A DNA stretch of 52,004 nucleotides. It comes from Streptococcus sp. HMSC067H01 (GTDB lineage Bacteria > Bacillota > Bacilli > Lactobacillales > Streptococcaceae). The stretch is from contig NZ_KV817808.1 of the NCBI RefSeq assembly GCF_001814775.1, forward strand, positions 1-52,004. The letters run 5' to 3'. The notes under the pieces are model-generated. The model searched no databases, was not told where the DNA came from, and worked only from the letters and a program-made list of their open reading frames with translations. The position numbers and the translations under genes are program-made. Below are positions 7,073 to 14,784 of the stretch, piece by piece (the stretch's first letter is position 1; the number at the start of each line of letters is the position of its first letter).

Positions 7073-9679
7073 ATGATGAAGAAACTGAAAACCCTAACAA
7101 CTTCAACAGCTATTGCGCTTGCATCAGTTGGTGGAACTGCATTTGCTCAAGAAGCTCAAGCGACTCCAGTTGTTTCTGACACTGCTGTCAATGAACCAGC
7201 TCTTGTTACTAAGTCACAAGTGAAACCACTTGAAAAGAGTGAAGTTCCTGCGCCTTCTACAGTGAAACCTGCTCTTGACGCTCAGAAAGCTGTTGTGAAA
7301 GATGCTGAAGCTAAGATTGACACAGCTAAAGCTGATGTAAAAGCAAAAGAAGCTACTGTTGCTTCAACTGAAAAAGAAGTAGCTACAGCTACTCAAGCTG
7401 TCAAAGATGCGGAAGCAATTGCTTCTCAAGTAACACCTGCCAAAGTTGCTGAAGTCAAAGATGCTCAAACTAAAAACCTTGAAGCACAAACTGCTAACCA
7501 AGAAGCAACTGAAGCTACAAATGCTCAAATCAAGACTGAAACAGCAGTTCTTGCTGAAAAGCAATCAGACGTAGCAACAGCTAAAGAAAATCTTGAACAA
7601 GCTGAAAAAGATGTCCAAACAGCTGAACAAACAGTGGCAAATGCAGAATCTGCACTTGACGGAACTGGACTAGCAAATGCTGAGAAGGACTTGAAAGAAG
7701 CTCAAAAAGGTGTCAAAGACGCAGAAACTACAGTCTCTGACGCACAAACTGCATTCAAAAATGCAACAAAAGCAGATGCAGACCGCGACCAAGCTATCAA
7801 ATCAGCTGAAACTGATGTAAATACTAAAAATGATGCTGTCAAATTGGCTAAAGAAAAATTGGCAACAGCTAACCAACATGCTGAGTCAGTAGATGCTAAG
7901 TTGCAAACAGCTCAAGATGAGTTGACAAAAGCTCAAGATGCACTCAAAAATGTTGATGTTGTAAATATCCAAAATCCAACTTTCCACATCTCTGATAGTC
8001 TCCGTGATAAAATTGGTGCAAAATCAAATGATATCACATACAAAGACGCTTACGAATTGTGGGGAGCAAATGATAACGAAACAACTCGACGTGTTATGCG
8101 CGGTATGGCTGTTCAAATGTCAAGTGCTTCCACTATCAAAATCAGCGAAGCTGATAAAAATCGTCCAGTTGATTTGAATAACTTGACTGATGACCAATTG
8201 GTAGAAATCAGCCAATTCTATGCTAAAATGTTGACCCAGTTGAACCACAATTTTGGTTACAATGAAAATAAAAAAGCATATGTTTCAAGTGAAACACTTG
8301 AACGCTCAAAACGTGAAGCGAAACAATACGAAAAACGTGCCCTTGACCCACGTACAGCTGGTCACATTCCTGGAGGAATCGAAAACCTCATGCCTATGGG
8401 AAATGGAAGTGACGAACAAACAATGTATGGTCTTAAACAAGCTGTTATTAGAGCATTTGAATTATCTTCATACGAAGATGAACCTTCTAAATGGGAACAT
8501 CTAAGTAGTAACTTATTCAATAAAGCCTATAAACCAGTAGCTCTAACAATCGCTAACATCAATGGTGAATATTGGATGTTAACCACATTTAGTGGTAGCC
8601 AAGAAGATCCAATCGAAGACAAAACTGACATCGCAACTCTTGAAAAAGCTGTCGCAACAGCTGAATCAAACCTTGAAAAAGCTAAAACTGCATCAGAAAA
8701 TGCTAAAAATGCTTTGACAACAGCTTCAACTGATTACGCAAGCGCACTCAGCTTGAAAACTGAAGCTGAAAAAGTCTTGGCTGACGCAATGGCTACGCCA
8801 CTCCAAGCTCAAGTTGCTGAAAACAACCTACGTTTAGCAAACATTGCTCTTGAAAACGCTAAAAAACGTGAAGCTACAGCAAGTGAAGCAGTCGCTAACT
8901 TCTCAGCAAGTCTAGCTGACAAGAAAACTGCTCTTGAAAAAGCTCAAGACGAACTTAAATCAGCTAAAACTGTTAAAACAATTGCGTCACAAGCTCTTGA
9001 AAATACTTCAGCCAAACTTGAAGACCAAGAAACTAAACTAGACAGCTTGAACAAACAAGTTACTAAACTTCTTGCTGAAAAAGATGCTCTTGTTAAAGAA
9101 GCTAAAGAATTGGCTGAACAATTGCAAGCATATTTGGACGCACCTGTTGCTCTAGCAAATGCTCAAGACACTCAAGCTAAAGCTGAAGCTAAACTTGAAA
9201 CAGCAAAAGCTGAACTCACTACGGCACAGTCTACTCTTGAAGACTTGTTATCTGCGTATCGTACAGAATATGCTAAGTTGGTTGACTTGCAAACAGATTA
9301 CGATGAACTCGTTGACCTTGCAGAGAAAGCTCAAGAAAATGTTGTTGCAACACTTCCTGACGGTACAGTAATCGCTATCCCTAAAGGTGCTCCAACTGCT
9401 GAAGTGCTTCCTGAAGTTAATGTTGACGAATTGCAAAAAGCTCTTGCAACTGGTAAAGAAGTGACTTTGGATGCTCAAGGAAAAGTTGTTGTGAAGGAAA
9501 AACGTGAAACATACTCAGCGCCTGCTGTTAAATTAGTAGAAAACGAAAAAGTGACTTACTCAAGAGTAGAGCGTGCAAAAACATTGCCAAACACTGGCGA
9601 AAACTCAAGTGTTGCGATGTTGGTATTTGGTGCAATTCTTGGAACATTTGGACTTGTAACAGTACGTAGAAAAAATTAG
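7073..9679 (+). CDS. LPXTG-anchored SEC10/PgrA-type surface-exclusion protein
   Basis: The 868-residue cell-wall protein has a signal peptide (about 1-26, AFA|QE), a long Ala/Lys/Glu-rich coiled coil (about 55-300), a globular domain (about 301-515) resembling the SEC10/PgrA domain (pattern PVDLNNLTDDQLVEISQF and a following ALDPRTAGHIPGG stretch), a second coiled coil (about 530-770), and an LPNTG sortase signal at 838-842 with a hydrophobic segment and RRKN tail. Members on enterococcal plasmids reduce uptake of a like plasmid by the host; here that would protect the element's niche. Translation may start at the second ATG, 7076, which is better spaced from AAAGGAG. It sits alone behind a promoter likely controlled by the divergent XRE protein. 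Confidence 0.85.
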   Translation: MMKKLKTLTTSTAIALASVGGTAFAQEAQATPVVSDTAVNEPALVTKSQVKPLEKSEVPAPSTVKPALDAQKAVVKDAEAKIDTAKADVKAKEATVASTEKEVATATQAVKDAEAIASQVTPAKVAEVKDAQTKNLEAQTANQEATEATNAQIKTETAVLAEKQSDVATAKENLEQAEKDVQTAEQTVANAESALDGTGLANAEKDLKEAQKGVKDAETTVSDAQTAFKNATKADADRDQAIKSAETDVNTKNDAVKLAKEKLATANQHAESVDAKLQTAQDELTKAQDALKNVDVVNIQNPTFHISDSLRDKIGAKSNDITYKDAYELWGANDNETTRRVMRGMAVQMSSASTIKISEADKNRPVDLNNLTDDQLVEISQFYAKMLTQLNHNFGYNENKKAYVSSETLERSKREAKQYEKRALDPRTAGHIPGGIENLMPMGNGSDEQTMYGLKQAVIRAFELSSYEDEPSKWEHLSSNLFNKAYKPVALTIANINGEYWMLTTFSGSQEDPIEDKTDIATLEKAVATAESNLEKAKTASENAKNALTTASTDYASALSLKTEAEKVLADAMATPLQAQVAENNLRLANIALENAKKREATASEAVANFSASLADKKTALEKAQDELKSAKTVKTIASQALENTSAKLEDQETKLDSLNKQVTKLLAEKDALVKEAKELAEQLQAYLDAPVALANAQDTQAKAEAKLETAKAELTTAQSTLEDLLSAYRTEYAKLVDLQTDYDELVDLAEKAQENVVATLPDGTVIAIPKGAPTAEVLPEVNVDELQKALATGKEVTLDAQGKVVVKEKRETYSAPAVKLVENEKVTYSRVERAKTLPNTGENSSVAMLVFGAILGTFGLVTVRRKN

Positions 9680-9686
9680 AATAATG

Positions 9687-9720
9687 AAAAAATCTTCTTA
9701 TTACAAATAGGAAGATTTTT
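9687..9720 (+). terminator. Terminator after the surface-exclusion gene
   Basis: AAAAATCTTC and GAAGATTTTT form a 10-bp stem with a T-tail, eight bases after the stop codon. Nearly the same sequence recurs at 10390-10425. Confidence 0.9.
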
Positions 9721-9763
9721 GTTAAAATATATTAGAAGAAAGAAATAATGTGAGGGTTAAAAA

Positions 9764-10387
9764 ATGAGAACTCCTAAGAAATATACTGATTTAATTAAGA
9801 ATAAAGAAATAACAAATCAAATTATTGCAGAATGTATATATTCTGTTAATAAAAGAGCAAAAAACTATCGAGATAAAATAGAAGATTATAAGCAAGCTGG
9901 GTTCTACAAATACAAAGAAAATAATATTGAAAATGCAAAAGAACAGAAACAAAAATACTATAGTATGAAAGAAGATTTATTATTAAACTTCAGACCAAAA
10001 TTAATTCATAAACAGTATGTAGGGGAGAAAACACAACGTGTCTATAGTTATCAAAAAAATTATACAAAACTATATAATGAAAAAATAAATGATATTATTA
10101 AGGAAAATAGTTACTATGATTACGATAGAAATAGGGAAGTTGATTTTTTTGATTACAGCTTAGGTGAGAAAAAACATCTTTATTTTTTATATTATGAAAT
10201 CGGTGAATATAGTTTTCATACCCCAATTACAGAAGAAAGTGCAGAAAAAAATACTCAATTAGAAATCAAAGAAATAGATGAGAATTTTCAAACTCATGGA
10301 GCTGATATAGCAGACTTACTCTCAACACAATTTGTTCAAAAAGTAATAGACTTGTTAGATAGTGGAGATTATACAATTATAGAATAA
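9764..10387 (+). CDS. Unknown cargo protein at the right end of the element
   Basis: This 207-residue protein is not recognised. It is very rich in Lys, Tyr, Asn and Glu, with long predicted helices in the first ~100 residues and no signal peptide or membrane segment. Base composition is more AT-rich than the host genes to the right. GAGGG precedes the ATG at suitable spacing. It lies between two near-identical terminators as a stand-alone cargo gene close to attR, a position where defence or fitness genes are often found; nothing in the sequence proves such a role. Confidence 0.7.
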   Translation: MRTPKKYTDLIKNKEITNQIIAECIYSVNKRAKNYRDKIEDYKQAGFYKYKENNIENAKEQKQKYYSMKEDLLLNFRPKLIHKQYVGEKTQRVYSYQKNYTKLYNEKINDIIKENSYYDYDRNREVDFFDYSLGEKKHLYFLYYEIGEYSFHTPITEESAEKNTQLEIKEIDENFQTHGADIADLLSTQFVQKVIDLLDSGDYTIIE

Positions 10388-10389
10388 TT

Positions 10390-10425
10390 AAAAAAATCTT
10401 CTTATTATAAATAGGAAGATTTTTT
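10390..10425 (+). terminator. Terminator after the cargo gene
   Basis: AAAAAATCTTC and GAAGATTTTTT form an 11-bp stem with a T-tail. It differs from the terminator at 9687-9720 mainly by one loop base and flank length. Confidence 0.9.
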
Positions 10426-10700
10426 GGATTCACAAAAATAGTTTAAAAGACTACGCTATTTAAACCATTTTTGAGAATGAATATTGGACTATACCGATTG
10501 TGCCGAACACGGTATCGAACTATGTATAAAAAATTGTGATTATTAAATTTCAAGGCTATAAAATTAAAGCAAAAGTTTAAAATTTATTTGGTCAACCACT
10601 GGTCAATTTCCTCAATTTCAATACTAACTAGCGTGTGATAATATCTTGATTTAATCGTTTCTTGGTTATTTATTTTAACTTATTTTAACACTAGTTTGTT
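10426..10700. other. Non-coding right end of the element with repeated TGGTCAA
   Basis: No gene is visible. TTGGTCAA occurs at 10588-10595 and CTGGTCAA at 10599-10606, and TTGGTCAA again near the other end at 525-532. Repeats of this kind at both ends could be arm-type integrase sites. Confidence 0.45.
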
Positions 10701-10713
10701 GGCCGCCGGTATA
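10701..10713 (+). other. attR: right attachment site
   Basis: GGCCGCCGGTATA repeats the attL core exactly. It marks the right junction of the ~10.2 kb element; host sequence resumes here. Confidence 0.85.
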
Positions 10714-10718
10714 GTATT

Positions 10719-10748
10719 AAAGACAAGGTTTTAGGACCTTGTCTTTTT
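10719..10748 (+). terminator. Original tRNA-operon terminator, displaced by the element
   Basis: AAGACAAGGT (10720-10729) pairs with ACCTTGTCTT (10736-10745), followed by T5. It lies just outside attR, with no gene before it, so before integration it would have followed tRNA-Leu. Confidence 0.8.
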
Positions 10749-10849
10749 ATTTAGGCTTATATTCCTGGTACAAACCATCCGTTTGACGGGTTGTTATGAT
10801 TCTTCAAATAAGGTTTAAAAAAATTTTACTAAAAATAGGTCTATACCAT

Positions 10850-10877
10850 TTACAAATTCTTTTGAAAGGTTTATAAT
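10850..10877 (+). promoter_or_regulatory. nagA promoter
   Basis: TTACAA (10850-10855), 16 bp, TATAAT (10872-10877). The ribosome site AAGGAGG is at 10912-10918. Confidence 0.65.
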
Positions 10878-10926
10878 GTAATTGACATAATAAATAGTAG
10901 AATATTTTCTTAAGGAGGATTTCATT

Positions 10927-12078
10927 ATGCCTAAGTATATTAAAGCTGATCAATTTTTCTATCCACATGGTATTCGTCGTGGAGGTTATTTGGAACTTAT
11001 TGCTGGCAAGTTTGGTAAGCACGTTGAAGAGATTTCTGAGGATGCTGAAATTTTAGACTACTCTGGTTACAGCATTGCACCGGGTCTAGTTGATACTCAC
11101 ATTCACGGTTTCGGTGGTGTCGATGTTATGGATAACAATATTGAAGGTACACTTCATACGATGAGTGAAGGTCTTCTTAGTACTGGTGTTACTAGTTTTC
11201 TTCCAACTACTCTTACTTCATCATTTGAACAGTTACTAGCGGTTACTGAGAACATTGGTGCACGCTATCAAGAAGCATCTGGTGCTAAGATTCGTGGTAT
11301 TTATTTTGAAGGACCTTACTTCACTGAAGAATTTAAGGGCGCTCAAAATCCTGCATATATGAAAGATCCTCGCATGGATGAATTTCGTGCTTGGCAGAAG
11401 GCTGCTAATGGTCTTCTAAATAAAATTGCCCTTGCACCTGAACGTGAAGGTGTTGAGGACTTTGTACGTACGGTTACTGGTGAAGGTGTTACTGTTGCTT
11501 TAGGTCACTCAAATGCAACTTTTGATCAGGCTAAGAAGGCTGTTGACGCTGGTGCAAGTGTTTGGGTTCATGCTTATAATGGTATGCGTGGGTTAACTCA
11601 CCGTGAGCTTGGTATGGTTGGTGCTATGTATGAATTGCCACATACTTATGCTGAATTGATATGCGATGGGCATCACGTTGATCCTAAGGCCTGTGACATC
11701 CTACTTAAACAAAAAGGTACTGAAAATATTGCTCTTATCACTGACTGTATGACAGCGGGTGGTTTGCAAGATGGTGACTACATGCTAGGAGAATTCCCAG
11801 TTGTGGTTGCAAATGGTACTGCACGTCTCAAATCTACTGGGAACTTGGCAGGTTCTATTCTCAAACTTAAAGATGGTTTGAAAAATGTTGTTGAATGGGG
11901 CATTGCAAATCCACATGAAGCAGTTATGATGGCCAGTCTCAACCCAGCAAAATCTGTTCACATTGATGATGTCTGTGGACAAATTCGTGAAGGCTACGAT
12001 GCTGACTTTATCGTTCTTGATAAGGATTTGGAATTGGTAGCAACTTACCTTGATGGTGAAAAACGTTATCAAGCATAA
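10927..12078 (+). CDS. nagA: N-acetylglucosamine-6-phosphate deacetylase
   Basis: NagA removes the acetyl group from GlcNAc-6-P to give glucosamine-6-P, letting amino sugars from host glycans or recycled wall enter glycolysis. The 383-residue cytoplasmic protein has the amidohydrolase metal-site motifs DTHIHGFGG (about residues 56-64), YFEGPYF (about 128-134), GHSNAT and HAYNGM (second-half His ligands), and an ITDCMTAGG segment near the catalytic Asp. Length is normal. A perfect AAGGAGG sits eight bases before the ATG. It is monocistronic, with its own promoter and a strong terminator, directly beyond attR. Confidence 0.95.
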   Translation: MPKYIKADQFFYPHGIRRGGYLELIAGKFGKHVEEISEDAEILDYSGYSIAPGLVDTHIHGFGGVDVMDNNIEGTLHTMSEGLLSTGVTSFLPTTLTSSFEQLLAVTENIGARYQEASGAKIRGIYFEGPYFTEEFKGAQNPAYMKDPRMDEFRAWQKAANGLLNKIALAPEREGVEDFVRTVTGEGVTVALGHSNATFDQAKKAVDAGASVWVHAYNGMRGLTHRELGMVGAMYELPHTYAELICDGHHVDPKACDILLKQKGTENIALITDCMTAGGLQDGDYMLGEFPVVVANGTARLKSTGNLAGSILKLKDGLKNVVEWGIANPHEAVMMASLNPAKSVHIDDVCGQIREGYDADFIVLDKDLELVATYLDGEKRYQA

Positions 12079-12083
12079 TCTCT

Positions 12084-12115
12084 AAAGTAGAAACTAATTT
12101 AGTTTCTACTTTTTT
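12084..12115 (+). terminator. nagA terminator
   Basis: AAAGTAGAAACTA and TAGTTTCTACTTT form a 13-bp perfect stem with a 3-nt loop followed by T-rich sequence. Confidence 0.9.
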
Positions 12116-12147
12116 AAATTTAATTTGTTAATTTCTTCACATATCAC

Positions 12148-12176
12148 TTGATTTTATTTATGAAAAGGCTTACAAT
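12148..12176 (+). promoter_or_regulatory. adh promoter with cre-like site over the -10
   Basis: TTGATT (12148-12153), 17 bp, TACAAT (12171-12176). TGAAAAGGCTTACA (12161-12174) resembles a catabolite-response element, with CG changed to GG in the centre, and overlaps the -10, so CcpA repression is possible. Confidence 0.6.
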
Positions 12177-12218
12177 TATGATGTAAACAATACAAATAAA
12201 AAAACGGAGGTAAGCTTT

Positions 12219-13277
12219 ATGAAAGCCTATACTTATGTTAAACCAGGACTTGCTTCATTTGTTGATGTTGACAAACCAATTATTCGCAAGCCAACAGATG
12301 CTATTGTGCGTATCGTTAAGACTACTATTTGTGGAACAGATCTTCATATTATCAAAGGAGATGTCCCTGCATGTAAGAGTGGAACTATCCTTGGCCATGA
12401 AGGAATCGGGATTGTAGAGGAAGTTGGAGCAGGCGTTTCAAACTTCAAAAAAGGCGATAAGGTTTTGATTTCTTGTGTTTGTGCCTGTGGTAAATGCTAC
12501 TACTGTAAAAAGGGAATCTATGCCCACTGTGAAGACGAAGGTGGTTGGATTTTTGGACATTTGATTGACGGTATGCAAGCAGAATATCTTCGTGTGCCTC
12601 ATGCTGATAATACTCTTTATCATACTCCATCTGACTTGTCTGATGAAGCCTTAGTTATGTTATCTGATATCTTACCAACTGGTTATGAAATTGGTGTCTT
12701 AAAAGGGAAAGTAGAGCCTGGTTGTAGTGTGGCAATCATTGGTTCAGGTCCAGTTGGCTTAGCAGCTCTATTGACTGCTCAATTCTATTCACCAGCCAAA
12801 TTGATCATGGTAGACCTAGATGATCATCGTTTGGATACAGCAGTTTCCTTTGGTGCTACTCATAAAATCAACTGTGCAGATGCTGAAAAGGCTATTCAAG
12901 AAATCTACGATTTAACAGATGGTAGAGGGGTTGATGTAGCTATCGAAGCAGTTGGGATCCCACAAACTTTTGACTTCTGTCAGAAGATTATTGGAGTTGA
13001 TGGAACTGTAGCAAACTGTGGTGTGCATGGTAAGCCAGTTCAGTTTGATTTGGATACTCTATGGATTCGTAACATTAACGTAACTACCGGTTTGGTTTCT
13101 ACCAACACAACTCCTCAGCTTTTGAAAGCTTTAGAAAGCCATAAAATTGAACCAGAAAAATTAGTAACTCATTACTTCAAACTAAGTGAAATTGAAAAGG
13201 CCTATGAAGTATTTGGTAAGGCTGCTGATCATCATGCGATTAAAGTCATTATTGAAAACGATATTTCAGAAGGTTAA
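12219..13277 (+). CDS. Zinc-dependent alcohol dehydrogenase
   Basis: A 352-residue medium-chain dehydrogenase that interconverts alcohols and aldehydes or ketones with NAD(H). Catalytic zinc ligands are visible in the CGTD segment (about residue 38) and GHEGIG (about 60-65); four Cys in ISCVCACGKCYYCKKG and following HC form the structural zinc site (about 87-110); the Rossmann GSGPVG is near 176-181. The exact substrate cannot be told. GGAGG lies upstream of the ATG. It stands alone between nagA and the DUF1033 gene, with a good terminator at 13289. Confidence 0.9.
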   Translation: MKAYTYVKPGLASFVDVDKPIIRKPTDAIVRIVKTTICGTDLHIIKGDVPACKSGTILGHEGIGIVEEVGAGVSNFKKGDKVLISCVCACGKCYYCKKGIYAHCEDEGGWIFGHLIDGMQAEYLRVPHADNTLYHTPSDLSDEALVMLSDILPTGYEIGVLKGKVEPGCSVAIIGSGPVGLAALLTAQFYSPAKLIMVDLDDHRLDTAVSFGATHKINCADAEKAIQEIYDLTDGRGVDVAIEAVGIPQTFDFCQKIIGVDGTVANCGVHGKPVQFDLDTLWIRNINVTTGLVSTNTTPQLLKALESHKIEPEKLVTHYFKLSEIEKAYEVFGKAADHHAIKVIIENDISEG

Positions 13278-13288
13278 TCTTATCTTTG

Positions 13289-13324
13289 AATCCAGTTATT
13301 TTTTTGAATAGCTGGATTTTTTTG
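13289..13324 (+). terminator. adh terminator
   Basis: AATCCAG and CTGGATT close a hairpin with a T-rich loop, followed by a run of T. Confidence 0.85.
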
Positions 13325-13413
13325 AAAAAAGCTTTATAATTCGTGAAAATGAGCAAATTTCTTTCATTATTCTAAAAAATTCGCTATAATATACGGTACA
13401 AAGGAAGTAAGAA

Positions 13414-13791
13414 ATGTATCGAGTTATAGAAATGTATGGAGATTTTGAGCCTTGGTGGTTTTTAGAAGGCTGGGAAGAAGACGTCATTGCGAGTAAGCAA
13501 TTCGAAAACTACTATGACGCCTTGAAGTATTATAAATCTTGTTGGTTTGATTTGGAAGAGAGAATCCCGCTCTACAAGAGTCGTGGAGATTTGATGACCA
13601 TATTTTGGGATCCAGGTGACCAACGTTGGTGTGAAGAATGTGATGAATTTCTGCAGCAATATCATTCCTTGGCTTTATTGGAGGATGGGCAAGTCATTCC
13701 AGATGAAAAATTTAGACCTGGCTATGAAAAACAAACAGGGCTTGAGGTGCACAGAACCTGCCGTATCAAAAAAGAAGGGACAACTTTTTAA
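13414..13791 (+). CDS. DUF1033 family protein
   Basis: The 125-residue soluble protein begins MYRVIEMYGDFEPWWFLEGW, the hallmark of DUF1033, a family of unknown function found next to comG in streptococci. It is rich in Trp, Tyr and acidic residues and has no membrane segment. The promoter box TATAAT is at 13385-13390 and AAGGAAG precedes the ATG. A terminator overlaps its stop codon, separating it from comGA, so it is probably not part of the competence regulon. Confidence 0.9.
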   Translation: MYRVIEMYGDFEPWWFLEGWEEDVIASKQFENYYDALKYYKSCWFDLEERIPLYKSRGDLMTIFWDPGDQRWCEECDEFLQQYHSLALLEDGQVIPDEKFRPGYEKQTGLEVHRTCRIKKEGTTF

Positions 13792-13809
13792 GGAAGTTGT
13801 TCTTTTTTT
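13778..13809 (+). terminator. Terminator overlapping the DUF1033 stop codon
   Basis: GGACAACTT (13778-13786) pairs with AAGTTGTTC (13794-13802), then T7. It isolates the comG operon from upstream transcription. Confidence 0.85.
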
Positions 13810-13817
13810 GTATTTTC

Positions 13818-13825
13818 TTCGAATA
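13818..13825 (+). promoter_or_regulatory. ComX (SigX) box-like site for the comG operon
   Basis: TTCGAATA matches seven of eight bases of the streptococcal late-competence box TACGAATA, is preceded by T-rich sequence, and lies 20 nt before the comGA start. No ordinary -35/-10 pair is seen here, in keeping with use of the alternative sigma factor. Confidence 0.75.
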
Positions 13826-13845
13826 ATAACAGTAAGGAGGGAGAT

Positions 13846-14784
13846 ATGGTACAAGCACTTGCACAAGAATTGATTACACTGGCCAAAAAAGAAGGAGCTC
13901 AAGACATCTATTTTGTTCCTAAAAATCTGATCTATGAGCTACATATGCGAATTGGAGACGAGAGGCGATTTGTTGATAGTTATGACTTTGAAAAGTTGGG
14001 TGCTGTCATTAGTCATTTTAAGTTTATTGCGGGGATGAACGTTGGCGAAAAACGTCGTAGTCAGCTTGGTTCCTGTGATTATCAGCATGATGGCAAGATT
14101 TCTTCACTACGCTTATCGACGGTAGGAGATTATCGTGGTCATGAGAGTTTAGTTATTCGCCTTTTACACGATGAAGAGCAAGAGTTACGCTTCTGGTTTC
14201 AAGATATTAAGGAACTAGAAAGGAGCTTTAGGCAACGGGGCCTTTATCTATTTGCAGGACCTGTAGGAAGTGGTAAAACAACCCTGATGCATGAATTAGC
14301 CAAGTCACTGTTTAAGGGACAACAAGTCATGTCCATTGAGGACCCAGTCGAGATTAAGCAAGAAGAGATGCTGCAATTACAACTCAATGAAGCTATTGGA
14401 CTGAGCTATGAAAACTTGATAAAACTATCCCTTCGTCATCGACCAGATCTTTTGATTATTGGGGAAATTCGGGATAGAGAAACAGCCCGTGCTGTTGTAA
14501 GAGCGAGCTTAACGGGAGCTACAGTGTTTTCGACCATACATGCAAAGAGTATTCGTGGTGTCTATGAGCGTCTTTTAGAACTCGGTGTCAGTGAGGATGA
14601 ACTCGCAGTTGTTTTACAAGGTGTTTGCTACCAGAGACTAATCGGGGGAGGAGGAATTATTGATTTTGCAAACCAAAATTATCAAGAACACCAAGCTCAT
14701 AAGTGGAATGGGAAAATTGACCAGCTTCTTAAAGAAGGACATATCACTGCCCTTCAAGCTGAAACAGAGAAAATTAGCTTCTAG
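13846..14784 (+). CDS. comGA: ComGA/CglA competence-pilus assembly ATPase
   Basis: The 312-residue cytoplasmic ATPase powers polymerisation of the transformation pilus. It has Walker A GPVGSGKTT (about 138-146), an Asp box SIEDPVEI, Walker B LLIIGEIRDRETA (about 204-216) and a His box STIHAKS (about 233-239), all typical of GspE/PilB-type secretion ATPases. GGAGGGAG precedes the ATG. It is the first gene of a seven-gene operon; the end overlaps comGB by about 77 nt. Confidence 0.97.
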   Translation: MVQALAQELITLAKKEGAQDIYFVPKNLIYELHMRIGDERRFVDSYDFEKLGAVISHFKFIAGMNVGEKRRSQLGSCDYQHDGKISSLRLSTVGDYRGHESLVIRLLHDEEQELRFWFQDIKELERSFRQRGLYLFAGPVGSGKTTLMHELAKSLFKGQQVMSIEDPVEIKQEEMLQLQLNEAIGLSYENLIKLSLRHRPDLLIIGEIRDRETARAVVRASLTGATVFSTIHAKSIRGVYERLLELGVSEDELAVVLQGVCYQRLIGGGGIIDFANQNYQEHQAHKWNGKIDQLLKEGHITALQAETEKISF

